Positions 1 through 12,700 of a DNA stretch of 64,000 nt are shown piece by piece (within the stretch, counting starts at the first letter, position 1; each line of letters starts with the position of its first letter). A program made the position numbers and the translations under genes. The notes beneath the pieces were generated by a model that was not told the DNA's origin, did no database searches, and saw nothing but the letters and a program-made list of their open reading frames with translations. The stretch is from Capitella teleta (taxonomy: Eukaryota > Annelida > Polychaeta > Capitellidae): the NCBI GenBank assembly GCA_000328365.1, contig KB303021.1, positions 62,001 through 126,000 on the forward strand, read 5' to 3'.

Positions 1-1649
1 CCTGCGTATAATATGTCTGTTGCTGCCAGCCATTTGTTTTGTACGAGGCTGGTTACTTTGATTTGGCATCAAGGAAAATCTTACCTGCGATTTCAATGTT
101 CGATTATATATAATACCAACAACTACAAGATTAATCTCCAAGTTGTCTCTCGGACACGGCATGGGTTTTGTTGCAGAAGAGTAAAGCAGATGTAAAGTAA
201 AAGTACAGTAAAGTTGATTTTATGGTCTAAATCACAGACAATATCCGTCTCCCCTGACTTCACAATAGAATCCATGCATACACGTATTTTCAATTGAACG
301 CAACACTAATTGAATACTACATACGTACACCCTGTGCCTGCATGAATGTAGCATTAAGTTCAACGTAAGCAACGTCTCATTCAACTGAGATGGCGGAGGC
401 GAGAGAGAGCAAACAGCGCCTGAGTGCGGTTGAGTGGCTCTCTCAAGCAATGCCTAGAAATGCCACCGTAATGAAAGAAGTGATTTTCGCTGTAAAGTTG
501 CTTGCCGTTTAATGATTGATAAGAATGAACGAAAGGAAATAATAAGATGAAGAGTTCTGTTTAATTAGGTGCATGTATAGAATAACATTTAATGTGTGAC
601 GTAACGGGTGGTGTAGTGTACTACATGTAGACATAAAAGTAACGTTAATATAACCGTATATACAGGGTGTTCCTTATTGATGTTACCGGAGAATGGGAAA
701 TGTATACTGGCTGCACCATCCCCATTCACTGGAAATATGATTATAATTTAAATATGTCTAATTAAACTTGAACGAAGCCAAGAACAAACGATTGGTTCTG
801 CAAACTAGCCAACAAAAAAGCTCCTCCCGGCCTGGAAATTACGAAATGTTTTGCCAATAATTTTGGACATTTAATCCAAATTACCATAAATTATCTATCA
901 GCGAGAATAACTAATAACAGTTGCAAACGACTCAAAACAATAGAGTAAGAAGTGACCACATCACACCAGTTTTAGCGTCAACGCATTGACTCATGTGTAG
1001 TCGTGAAACTGATCCAGTTTAAAGTGCTGTGCAACATCCACAAAATGTTGCGCTCGGTTGTGAGTCGGCTCCACAATATATGAAAAAGATTTACGAGTCT
1101 TATCACACACTACTGAGACCACCGAGATCGTCTGACGATGCTCTTAAGCTGAAGATACATCGTTCTAACAACATGCACGAGGCACCGTCGATGATGTGCC
1201 ATGGAATTCTCTACGGATAGAGTTAAGACTTGGGTGTGATCAAAGTTAGAGTGCGACAGCCATTGTCGTCTTCCAAGAAGAAATAGAAAACTTTCATGCA
1301 TCATCAATAGGCCTATTACTTGGTGTAAAATTATACATCATATTCTATGTGTTAATGTCTCAATGTGTTTCAGTGTAGTGCGGATATCGAGCAGGAACAG
1401 AATGGGCTCTTGCCATGGATTTCTCCCATATGAAATCTCACTGTGCACTCACGACATTACATTTGTACATCACTTTTATTATTATTATTGCATGCAATTT
1501 TTGTTTATCCGAGATAAAATTTGAGTTACTGGTTACATAGATGATCTTCTTACTTTCTAAAGGTTTATTTTCTGCATTATTAAGGGCCTGCGTGCAGCTC
1601 TTCCAGACAAACGAGCAATCGACCTCACTGCTCGTGATACTGCACCCAG

Positions 1650-2030
1650 CCATCCATTCAGCAGCTGAATCCACCATCAGCTGCCACAGTCTATTGTGCT
1701 AATACAATCTCCACCAAAAGGATACTACAGTACTAGTACCTCATCCGCTTGTGCAACAACATCCGTCAATTCAGCAGCTGGCATGATCAGCAATCTCAGA
1801 TGAATTTCCAACTATGAAGCTGCCATGGCCGGTATGCTATCATGAGATCCATCGCTTGAAGAAAATGCATCTAGTCTGATTGTGTGACAACATCCGACAA
1901 TTCAGCAGCTGGCATGATCAGCTCTTTCAGCTGAAATTCTATTACTACATCTGCCACAGGTCTCTGGACTTTCACAACATTTATGAAAAGGAACGGTACC
2001 TCCTCTGAAATTCCAACAATTCATCAGCTA
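1650..2030. repeat. Degenerate tandem repeat, unit about 113-131 bases
   Basis: The core TTCAGCAGCTG recurs at 1657, 1770 and 1901, with a weaker copy near 2018. The copies at 1751 and 1882 share a longer block (ACATCCG.CAATTCAGCAGCTGGCATGATCAG). About four diverged units. Confidence 0.65.
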
Positions 2031-2102
2031 CAGCCTTTTTTAAAGAAATGAATAAATTATGCATAATTATATGATGTGTTTGCTTGTTTGTGCCTAATGC
2101 CA

Positions 2103-2222
2103 ATGTTGCCAAATGGTATATATGTAGTTGTCATGCATAAAGTTAATGTTGCCAAGTGGTATGTATGTCGGTGCCACGGTCCGTAAATTCAACGTTGCCA
2201 AATGGTAAATACATAGTTGCCG
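2103..2222. repeat. Three-copy tandem repeat, unit 43-46 bases
   Basis: The motif AA(T/C)GTTGCCAA(A/G)TGGTA starts near 2102, 2145 and 2191, with similar sequence between copies. It is non-coding. Confidence 0.7.
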
Positions 2223-5200
2223 TTATGGTTTCAGTTTCTAGATTTTTTGCTTGCGAAAGATATTAATGGGCATATTAACGTCACTGAGCTTGCTGGCCAT
2301 CATTGCTGGCAACTATTTGACGACGTTACAGCAACTACCCAAATGCGACCTGGGATGTTACATCGCATAGAAACTTTATTTTATAATTCATCATTTTGCG
2401 TTTGACAAATGACTTTACAAATTTGCACCCAAACCAGACCCTCTCGGCTGATTTTCTGTTTAAATGTTTTCTGTGTGATTTTCGTTTACTATTATAATAG
2501 CGATTATACATGAGAGAACAATGTGCATATGCTATATCAATACTGCTCACGTTGCATTTTCTCGCTGTTCATCTTTAGTGGATGTCCAGCAATGCAATCA
2601 AACTTTTCCTGGCCCACCTCTGTGCTTCTGCGAGGCCAGTATCCGATTGATCTGATGGTAGCAGATAGAGCATCCCCAGCGCATAATTATGTCTAAAACG
2701 ACTCAAATTAATGGCTTATCCCTCGATGATGCACCTAAAAGCTAAATCTGATGTTGCGAGGAGAACGTGTGAGCCTACGGGGGCTCGTGGTGAGCCAGCA
2801 CTTTGTTAGCCGAATACTCAATCTTTACAGTCACGAATAATGGATCTGTTCCCAAGATAGGAGGCAGGTCACGTGATCCCCTTAGCTTCCTTGCCGCGGG
2901 ATAAGAAGAAGGAGGATAAGGAGAACTTTATGGCCAAAAAAGGGATAACGTCGGTTGCATGAGTGGTGTCAGCAAAGTGAAAGGAGGTTGTGCATAATAT
3001 TATGTGACGCCCCACCAAGAATCCAGTCGCATTGCATGGCAAAATGCTGATTTGGCCAAAGAACGCCGAATTTAATATACTCACATAAAATATCTAGTTC
3101 GACATGTTATGCTTCATTTGAATAAAATAACTGGCATTTGAAGGGACTCAACATAAGTCTGTCTACTTGTTGTTTTAAAACACTTGTATGAATTTTATAA
3201 GCGTTTATTTCCTTTTTTTGCCTGTAAACGTCAATAAAGTGAAAAAAAAAAGATGCAATTTCAGGCCTTGGTTAGGGGATCGGACATATACACGAGGAAG
3301 GGCCCAGAGGTGATGAGCCTCGAGGGCAAATAATTTTTCGATTCTCACGCGCTTTCGCACATGTTGCCTAACAACCAATATCAATTTCCTGTAAAATTAT
3401 CATAATGATTTTGCTGGTTTGGTAGCATCTCATACAGACCTACCCACACCTTTATCTGTTTCTTTGAGAAAAATGCAGCCGACCCAGTATCGTTCCGTCA
3501 TAATTTAAGTTTCTTTGTGCGGAGTTGCAAAAACTACAATGAAATCATGCAAATTATGAGAGACGTTTATAGATGATATGCCCCATCTATAAAATGACTA
3601 AGCGATGCATGGGTGATGACCATATAACCAGGAAAAGAATACCTTGAAAATGGCCACCATGTTGGACGGTCTGTGACGGTCACGATCACTACTACCAAGC
3701 AGCAAAACTCGGTTGATTGATCTTAGAAAACAGACGGATCTCGCTAATCAATTTCTCCTTTGTCGATTTCGTGCATTTGCGATATAACAGTTTGACGGAG
3801 AAATCGAGTGTTTGAATTTTTGAGTCTTCTCAACCCCTGTGTAACGAGTCTGTATATAGGATGTTTAAATAATGTCACCAAGTAACGGTATTAGAATCAC
3901 CGGATGCTTATTGTCTTGGCGCTGGATTGCTACTTGCGAGGGTCCTGAGCCCCGCGGCTTTGTCCTTAGCGGGATAGATATAGGACCGGCTTTTGTTGTA
4001 GTAAGACGTAAGACTGATCGTGTAATTTTTTGGTACATTTTTTTATGGAGCTCAATGAAGTCCACTCTGGCAATAACGTGCGCTTTCAGTCTTATTCCTA
4101 AATCCTTTATACCTTATTCACATGTCATCCTATTACTGGACTCACCATGTTTACCTGACATGCATAATGGTTGCATATTTATAATCTGATGATTCGTGAT
4201 TCGTCAGGTTAGGCTGCATGGAGTCTGGTGGGCTTCCGTCCATGTCGACCGTTCAACACTGCATCCAAATTAACTTTGCAGATGCGAATGCAGAGTTGTT
4301 TTCTTTCAACCAAATTTCGCCGAGCATCACGTCATAGCGTATCACCATGGCAACGCAGGGCAATTCGGTCGAAATTCAAAATCATAATGTAATTTTATGT
4401 AAATTCATTGTGATTCCTCGCGGCATGTATTCATTAAAGAGCATACTATGATTGAACTTCACAGAATATGGATTTCATAATGCTATATTGGTGGCGAAAT
4501 TGAAACTCCTGAAGTTGGGGGCTGCAATTTCAAGCAGCATGCTCTCTCAACCATTGATTCCGCTTGGCTGTCGTGCATGGAATAACCAGGTGACACAATT
4601 ACAGGTCAGCCTTCCAAATGTGGGTGATGCTGGCAAACACAATATTGCTCCTTGATGGTTCACAGGAAACCCTGAAATTATGGCTATTGATCAGGGTGAC
4701 TCAGAGTTGCTGTAAGTCCTAGAGGGGGGGCATGAGTTGGTATAAGTATAAGTATTGTTTTCTTTGTATGACTTTCATCTGATTCATCCACAGCAGGCAG
4801 TTATTTCTGGATTAATTGGTCGATTTCAGCAAATTTAACAGTTTGTGGAGTGAATAGAGTAATTTTGGCTCACTCTATATTTATTTAATGCCTTACTGTA
4901 CATCAACTACAACGAATATTTATATATTAATTTATCTTTATTTATCCAGCTTCATGCATTTAAAAACAAACCCACGAAATATCATGATAATTATTAAAGC
5001 AGAGTGTGTTCCGTGTGATTTGTCATATAACCTACCTTGATAAATATAACCTACCTTGATAAATATACCTACCATATAACCTATATAGTGTTTTGTCTGA
5101 CAAACTTTAAATCTGCGAAAAATACAATATTCTTGATTTGTGAACTTTGGAATCCTTCACCATTTGGAAAATGTTCCACCATATTACTCCCATGCTATTT

Positions 5201-6609
5201 TGCTGTATGGAATCGAAATTGGACCTGTTCCAACGCTACGATTTTGGGACATGGGCAAAAGTAACAATTATCAAAAGTCTAGTGAAAACACGAGAACCCG
5301 ATGAGTAGTACATTGAAGCAAAAGTTTATTACAGTAACATTTTAATCTAAATAAAAACCAATAAACGAAACCTTTTTTGTTTGTGTCTTCTCAATAAAAA
5401 AATAGAACTGGTAACCGAGAAAAAAATTATCATTCTGGAGAAAAAAAAAGATATCTCAGAACCACAAAATAGCAGACTCAAGAAAAGAATATCTGGTGAA
5501 AAAAGCTCCAGATTTGCACCAAGAAAGCAAACGATGGTCGATAAAAAAGGATGGTTGCAAATAAATGCGATCACAATAGGCGAAAAGGCTTTTGAATAGA
5601 TCACAATGGCACGGTAAAGCATAACATCAAGTGCTCTTGGTTTTCTTTTCGTTGCAGAATTAAAGTTATAAATTATGCAATAATGGAAGCACAGCGTGGA
5701 AAGTAAATGACATCAACAACGATTATGTAATGCGGAGATTGGAATCCTAAGAAGAGGTATATGATAAGAGGAGATATGGAGAGCAACTGTTACGTCATGA
5801 GAAGCGAGGTTAAAAAAAAAAAAAAACAACAGGTATTATAAAAGCTTAAAGAATTGTTGATATACTGCCTCCCCACGAAACCGACACCAAAATAGCCATT
5901 CAGCATGACATGGACACAGTACGACACCATTAACAGGAGGACTTGGTTGATATAGAATTAATGAATAAAACAGTGCGATTTGGATGGGTATATTAGACTA
6001 CACGTGTAGGGATGCGGGTGTATAGGAGTGTAAATAAGAGTGGTTACTAAGAAACTCTACAAATAATAAAAAAACGAAAAGAATAATATTGTTTGTTTTG
6101 AATAAAAGCAGTGATTTTTATTTAATAATAGACCTCATAAAATCAAAATGAAATTGAATGGTCTTGGTAAAAAAAAAAAAAAACAAAAAACAAAACGACG
6201 TGAAAACATAAACACACTACCAAAAAAAAAATCCTTCTTTCACGATGCCTGCGCGCTAATAAATTGCATTTGAAAAATAAAATTTAAAAGTCTGCATTCA
6301 AATAATATCGGCACTATTAAAAAAAAAAATAAAAATAAAAAGAAATAACACGGAAGCACAGAAGGAAAACAAAACACAACAGTAACAAATGGAGAGAGCG
6401 GCTGACGCAGATGAATTAGCAATTAACAGAATAATCAAGCAGGATATATCGTCAGGTTTACGCGAAATACTTTTACGATTGTTGTTTTAATCACTTCCAT
6501 TTCTCCGGGGGGAAAAATCGAAAAAAAAACAAAAAACAAAAAAAATCGAAAATTTGTTTTCTTCGCATGGTTCAAAAGTTGAGTAAAAAGTTGTTAACTT
6601 TCCTCATTT

Positions 6610-6615
6610 TTTATT
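6610..6615 (-). terminator. Possible polyadenylation signal for the IF gene
   Basis: AATAAA on the minus strand, about 95 bases past the IF stop codon. Another AATAAA lies at 6117-6122. Which is used cannot be told from sequence; long A-rich tracts in 5.8-6.5 kb make a longer 3' UTR possible. Confidence 0.35.
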
Positions 6616-6708
6616 CTTCTGTTTGTTCAGTAGATAATTCTTAACAATTTAAATTCCTATGTTCCATCACCATTTAAGTCTAATTGCTTTCTTGTGGTGT
6701 TTTCTCCT

Positions 6709-6750
6709 TTACGACGAGTACATCGTTCTCTGGTTGTGGGTGGCTCGGCT
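6709..6750 (-). CDS. IF terminal exon 11: C-terminal end
   Basis: A 42-base coding end: SRATHNQRTMYSS then TAA. The acceptor is GAATTTTCAG. It joins in phase 0 to ...INSSGE, giving the usual lamin-tail end (GE.RA...Q). It ends in Ser-Ser with no CaaX prenylation box, arguing against a nuclear lamin. Confidence 0.88.
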   Translation of the reverse strand, partial: SRATHNQRTMYSS

Positions 6751-9700
6751 CTGAAAATTCAAACAGAACAGAAATTAGTTCAAAATTCATTAAGTGTGTA
6801 CTTTTGTTTGAAATCGACATTGAAAAGACCCCAAACATAACCAATTAATATATGCGAGTTCATGCATTTCGATCAAGATGAACAGAAGCTACATTTAGAA
6901 CAAGCATAAGAACCATTCAGAGACAAACGCTACTGCATGGCATCGAAAAAAAAAAAAAAAAAAAAAAACTTATAAAAGAAATGAGAAAAGGAAGCACAAC
7001 TATATGAAATGATAAGTGAAGCAGTTTGATTCGAGAACTGACAAAGCATAAAGAACCTGAATACCAAGATCATGGTTTGCTTAATGCTTCATTCGTAAGA
7101 AGATGTTTAAACCAAGCGGTGCCCAGTACATGTAGGCCCAGTTACCCGTATGTGCTCGGAAGCATATGGGGGAGAGAGAGAGAGGGAGAAGGGTGGGAAT
7201 GATGAGGAGTGGGAAGGAAGAGGTATTTACACGATGCGATGAGATGATGAGAAATGTTATAAGACACACAGTATATGGTGGAAATGAGGGGAGAAGACAA
7301 CAGATACTGGTCAGGATGAATTGGACATAGTAATCGTGAAAAACCACCTAAAATATCGTCTGAAAATGTTGAAACAAGCAGTTTGTAGTAGCAGATTTTT
7401 GACGGAATATATAAGTAAGGCTAGCGCGAGTTCATTTGGCTCTTGATATAACATGCAACCACCCGACCAACCCCCCTCCCGATCTGCGATCATTCGTATG
7501 ATATACTTCCTTGGCACTTCCCTGACCAACCCCCCTTTATCAATACTCATTCAATTACATCAATGAGTGAATGTTTTACTGAGATTACTCTCGCTCGGAT
7601 GAGGTAACCCAAATACACCAAAGTGCACCACAAGAGATGAATAAAAAAATAGCAAAAATGCACAAAATACAGAAGAAAATACAGAAGAAAATAAAACCGC
7701 TGCCCCCAGTATAAACTACAGTGCATCTGAACTCCATGTTTTTTTTTTTCTATGAACCCTTAGTTTGATTATAAGTGGCAGGAAGCGGAATACAGAATCA
7801 AGATTCGCCTAGCGGAATTAGCCTGCGGCTTGACAATACGGCTCCTCCGGCCCGTACGCGGGTAAGAACAATGATGTTCTATGGAAACATCACGACAGGG
7901 CGCTGGGACAAGGGCTCCCGCGGGCGGAGGAGACCGGGAAGTGAGGAGGAGTAGGAGGAGGAAGAGGAGGGAGAGGAGCAGCTGTGCTCTCATGCGTCAA
8001 TACCTCGCCAGAGGAATTGATCAAAGTGGTGGTAATGTTGGCTCCAATGCCCCAACTGGCGACGTTAGCCTCGATGTCGTAGGGTCCGCTGTTTCCAGGT
8101 CTCTGGCCACCGGCGTAGACCTGCAGTGAGAGCCAAGGTCAGAGAGGTCGAGGGTTAAAGTACGAAGGCTTTACCTTGACTTTGCCACCAGGTCTCATGG
8201 TGAAGTTCTTGTCCAGACTGACATTGGCCTTGTCAATTCCGTCAATGTTTCGCTTGATGGACCAACCACCGAGGAATTCCTCCTACGAATCAAACCAGAA
8301 GAGCAAATTTAAAGACTGAACCCTGGGAGCTGATGGGATGACGAACCTTGCGGCCAGTGTTCTCAAGGACGATGCACTTTCCGTCGGCGGTGCACTCGCT
8401 GATGGAGACGGGTCCCTTGGCGCTGCGCTGGTAGGTGGTCTTGGCGGACATCTCACCCTTGACCACCTGACTGACTTTAAGGGAGGAATCTACAAGGGGC
8501 AAGGAGGACGACGGGGGGATTAAACTTCACTGACACGCACAAGATGATGAAGGGTGATGATGATAATGATAATGATGATGAGGGAAGGGTGGGGAACAGC
8601 GTGGGTGCCAGCACCCCACTCCAGGGGGAGGAGGCCGTGCGGGGGTATAATAGCCCCAAGAGTTGAGGAGGAGGAGGCATTGGTTATATGCCTTCAGAGA
8701 GTAATATGCTACCAAGCAGCATAGTTAAAAGAGAGGGCAAGAAGAAACTGTGCAAGAACCCAGGTCACAAATGTCAGTGACCTTTCATGCGGAAAGAACT
8801 AAAGATACGACTGAAAGAACAACCACCACTCGATTTGGGTTTTACGAGGGCTTCAGCACAACGCGTGGCTTACCCCGCGCGGAGAGATCGGGCATCCCAC
8901 CAAATGATGGCACTTATTTGCCCCCTGGAATGGGTACAAAGGCGTGAGGTGCATATTGAATCATGAAGTAGCCATCATCATCAAGTAATTTGTAGAAAGC
9001 GCATGATGAATGATAGAGAAAATAATGAGGTAAAATATATTTACGTTACGGTATATTACTATTATTTTTGTTCAATCATATACTTGTTCAGGCTGTTTCT
9101 AAAAAATGAAAATATAACATTATAACAAAAGATTTTACAACGATGAGGTGTATAAATATAAAATATAAAAACTACACGTGATAAACAACGATTACTGTAA
9201 TAAAAAACATGCAAAAAATGAAGTTAGTGGAAACTATCTTGGTTATAAACGTATGTACAGAATGGTGAGAAATGTTAGCAACAAAGAATAAACTTGAAAC
9301 CTTGCCCGATGTTTTGTATAATCGATTTTAATTTCTATGGGTGGAATTAATGATCAGTATTGATTGGTTTGCAGATGGGATTCACTCGGATAGAGATGTG
9401 AAAGGCATGCCTCTGCTGCAGCATGCATACCCACCACCGGAAGTGTTCTCCTTCTGGGTAATAGTATATTCCACTTTCTCTTGCGTGCTAACTTGTTGCG
9501 TTTCCTGAGTGCTAATAATCTGTTCAACTATTTGGCGCAACCCAACTCTGAGTAGAAAGAAAAGGAAGGGCTTTGTTTTGTGGTTTCAAGTTTGAGTAAA
9601 AAAAAAAAAGGAAGCGTTATATCTATGTACAAGAAAGTTTCCACAGTCTTCTTGGTTAGCCGCAACCCGAGAGAGAAACAAAGAAGATCATGCAAGAGAA

Positions 9701-12700
9701 GAAAGGAATAAAAGGAAAATCAAAGATTGAATCGCCAACTGAAAGAACGGAAATTTTCAACCCCATTAAATGGGGTCACAACATCCACGAAAATCAGGCT
9801 TCAGACTTCAAATAAAAACGCGAGAACACAACGGTGCTGTCATTTCTTTGATATCGAGAGCTCTTTTTCATGACGCCTGCCAACCTTCGGGTTTTTTGTC
9901 TTCTTCTTTTACATCATCTTTCTTAGCTTCCTCTTTCTTGGGTTCCTCTTTCTTGGGCTCCTCTTTCTTGGGTTCCTCTTTGGGTTTCTCAGACTCCACT
10001 GGCTTCGACGACTCAATCTTGGTGACCTCGACGTGAACAGCTTCGGTCTTAGTGACTTTAGTGGGAGTAATGGTGGAGGTGACACCACCGGAGGACGAGG
10101 AAGACGAACTGGAGGTGAATTTGCTAGACGAAGAGACTCCCCCAGTGGACGCAATTCCAGCTAGCTCGGTTAGGCCACTCAGAATGCTAACACTGAACCT
10201 GGAAATTGACAGTTCAGGAATCATTTGCTATCGTCCTCAAAAGATAAAATCCATTCTCGAAAGTTTGCAGCGTTGAGGAGAGAAAGAAATGTGAAATAGT
10301 TTAGTAGATTTGTTTTCAGGGTTAAAGACCAGGTGATATAAAGCCATTCCACAACGGAAGCAATGGTAGCAATAGAACTCAAGAGGAAATTAAAAAGAAT
10401 GACGACGCCTTTGTGTTCTCAGTTTTCATTTGAAAGTCGTCCTGTGTTCTTAGTAGATGTTAGCGAGTACCACCTCTTCGGTCGGGTTGTTTCGAGGAGT
10501 TAAACGTGGTATGTAGATGATTTTATACATGCGGTGGGGGTTAGATGAGGCCCGCTAACATACCATCGGCTTCCTGGTCGTACGAGTTGCTAGTCATCAT
10601 GGTCTCAACCACACTCTTCAGACCGATCCTACGAACATCAACAGTGCAACACAAGGCCATATAGCATGCAAGAAACATCACACACCACTCTCACGCACAC
10701 ACACAACTACATGCACAACCTATGCATTTCCAAGAACCAGCTTGAAAACGCACAAGCTGTTTGAAATTGTAAAATAAATATACATAGCAGAAGCGAGGGT
10801 ATTGACAGCGACTTTGTCAACTCATGCAAAGTGTGTCAGCAGTTCTTCAAAACACCAGCGCAGTTCCAGCAAAACAGCGTCTTTTGTTCATAGGCCATTC
10901 AGTTTATATATAAAAGCTATACATGGTTTGTATATTTGCTGCCTGCAAAGCATGTCGTTAGTTGTTCATGGCGAGACATGAAAACCAGCTTCTTGACGTG
11001 GCTACATACCGTGGGAGCTGTCAACGTGACCGCCGGATACCCAGCTCTCGACCACTTGCTTCAGGCCAACGCTGTCACATGACACAACCGTATTGAAAAG
11101 CCATTGTTAACAGCCTGGGTGACGGTTAGTTCCTGGTGATGCATTTCTTCAATGGTTTATTCATAATTACAGACCCTCATCATCCCATTACCACATGTTT
11201 TTCAAGCATTTGGTATAGCTTAGTCGATGAATAATTCCGATTAATTGTGCCTTTATCACCAGAAACCAACTAAATAATAAATCATGAGCGGGGTGGGTTA
11301 AAACATAAATAAGGTAACGGAAAATAAGTAAAATTAATAAATACTTAATTAAAGGATGAACCATGGGTTAAGGGCTAGAAAAGGTTAATGACCTGCTTCG
11401 AACAACTCCAGTTTCATTTTGCTGGACATGGGATAAAATAATATACAGGCAACCCGTTATGATTAAATAGGACTCTATCTACACAGTTAAGGAGTTACGT
11501 TATGATTGCATGTACATATGGTAGTAGATATGCTCAAGAAGAATTCGGATCAACTGATTTATGAATAATCATTATAATTTTGAAAGCTTGAGTCTTGAGC
11601 ATATCTGTTAGTTATTAGGATATAAATGTATTATTATATTAGATACACCTTATGAAATGAACTCTCACTCACACACTCACTCACGCAAAATACATTCACC
11701 AAATACAAATCAAATGCACAACAGTTACTTGTACATTGGTCATAAAGTCTACTTGTGATACGTAAAGATACTCTATGAATTTTATGATACCGTTATGATC
11801 TACGATAACGTTATGATATCAGTGACTACATTGGTGTCATCATACCGGTTCTCCTCTCCTTCGAGCAGCTTCCTGTAGGCAGCGATCTCAAGCTCAAGAC
11901 CCAACTTGGTGTCCATGAGGTCCTGGAGCTCCTTCATGATGGACTCCATCTCAGCTCTGAGCTTAGCAATCTCGCTCTTCAGCTCTGTGTTCTCCGTCTC
12001 CCACTCGCGCTCCTTGTCGGCGTACTCGCGGCGAAGCAGCTCAATCTCCTTCTCGAGAGCAGCGTTCTAAAAGGACGACACAATGGACATGGGTTTCACA
12101 GTGAAATGGTCACTCACTCTGGTCTCGGCATCAGCCAATTTGTTGCGGAGATCGGTGAGCTGAGAGCGGAGTCGCTTGGTCTCCTCCTTGGCGTGGACGG
12201 TGTCCATGTTCTGACGAGTGGCTCCGGTGCGGAACTCAGACAGCTGAAGGACAGATAAGCAGTGCGTTATGATCTGAGAGCGAACACGAGGAAAGGAGGG
12301 CCAACAAACAACCCCTGGATGGCCGTAAAAGGGACGGGTGATTGGATTAGGACCATAACCATGCCTGACATTTCGCATATACCCCCGCGGTGCCATGACC
12401 TGCGCCCAACATCACAAGTTATTGCGATTGGGGCGAATTCGCCGATTCTTGAGCGTGTCGTTTGATTGCGAAGAGACCGGCGTAGGGCGTGAGGATATTG
12501 CTCGAATGGGAAATTGCAAGGGCGGCGGTGATGCCGGGCTTCTTTTTTTTGGCAGGGGGGCCCAAGAGTCGGGGTCAGAGCAGGTGAATCGGGGTTCGGG
12601 TCTACGAAGGCAAATGGCCCTGGAAGAGGGAAAAATTCTCGTCTGCGGACTGAATTCAAAATTGCTGTTGGGTTGCGAAGGAAGGGGAAGGGGTTGTTGC

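Larger units (their letters stand above)
1..6600. other. Region downstream of the IF gene, no gene seen
   Basis: Short open frames only, none with recognisable domains. It contains two tandem-repeat blocks listed separately. A CAGGGTGTTCC end motif near 664, followed at 1020-1310 by faint similarity to a mariner-type helix-turn-helix region, is too weak to call. The 5.4-6.6 kb part is strongly A-rich on the plus strand. Confidence 0.6.

Noticed and set aside
661-1310. Possible mariner-type element starting CAGGGTGTTCC
   Set aside because: No matching second end and only faint protein similarity; not enough for a feature.
7881-8129. Open frame on the plus strand with an Arg-rich start
   Set aside because: Overlaps lamin-tail exon 10 in antisense and a purine-rich intron stretch.
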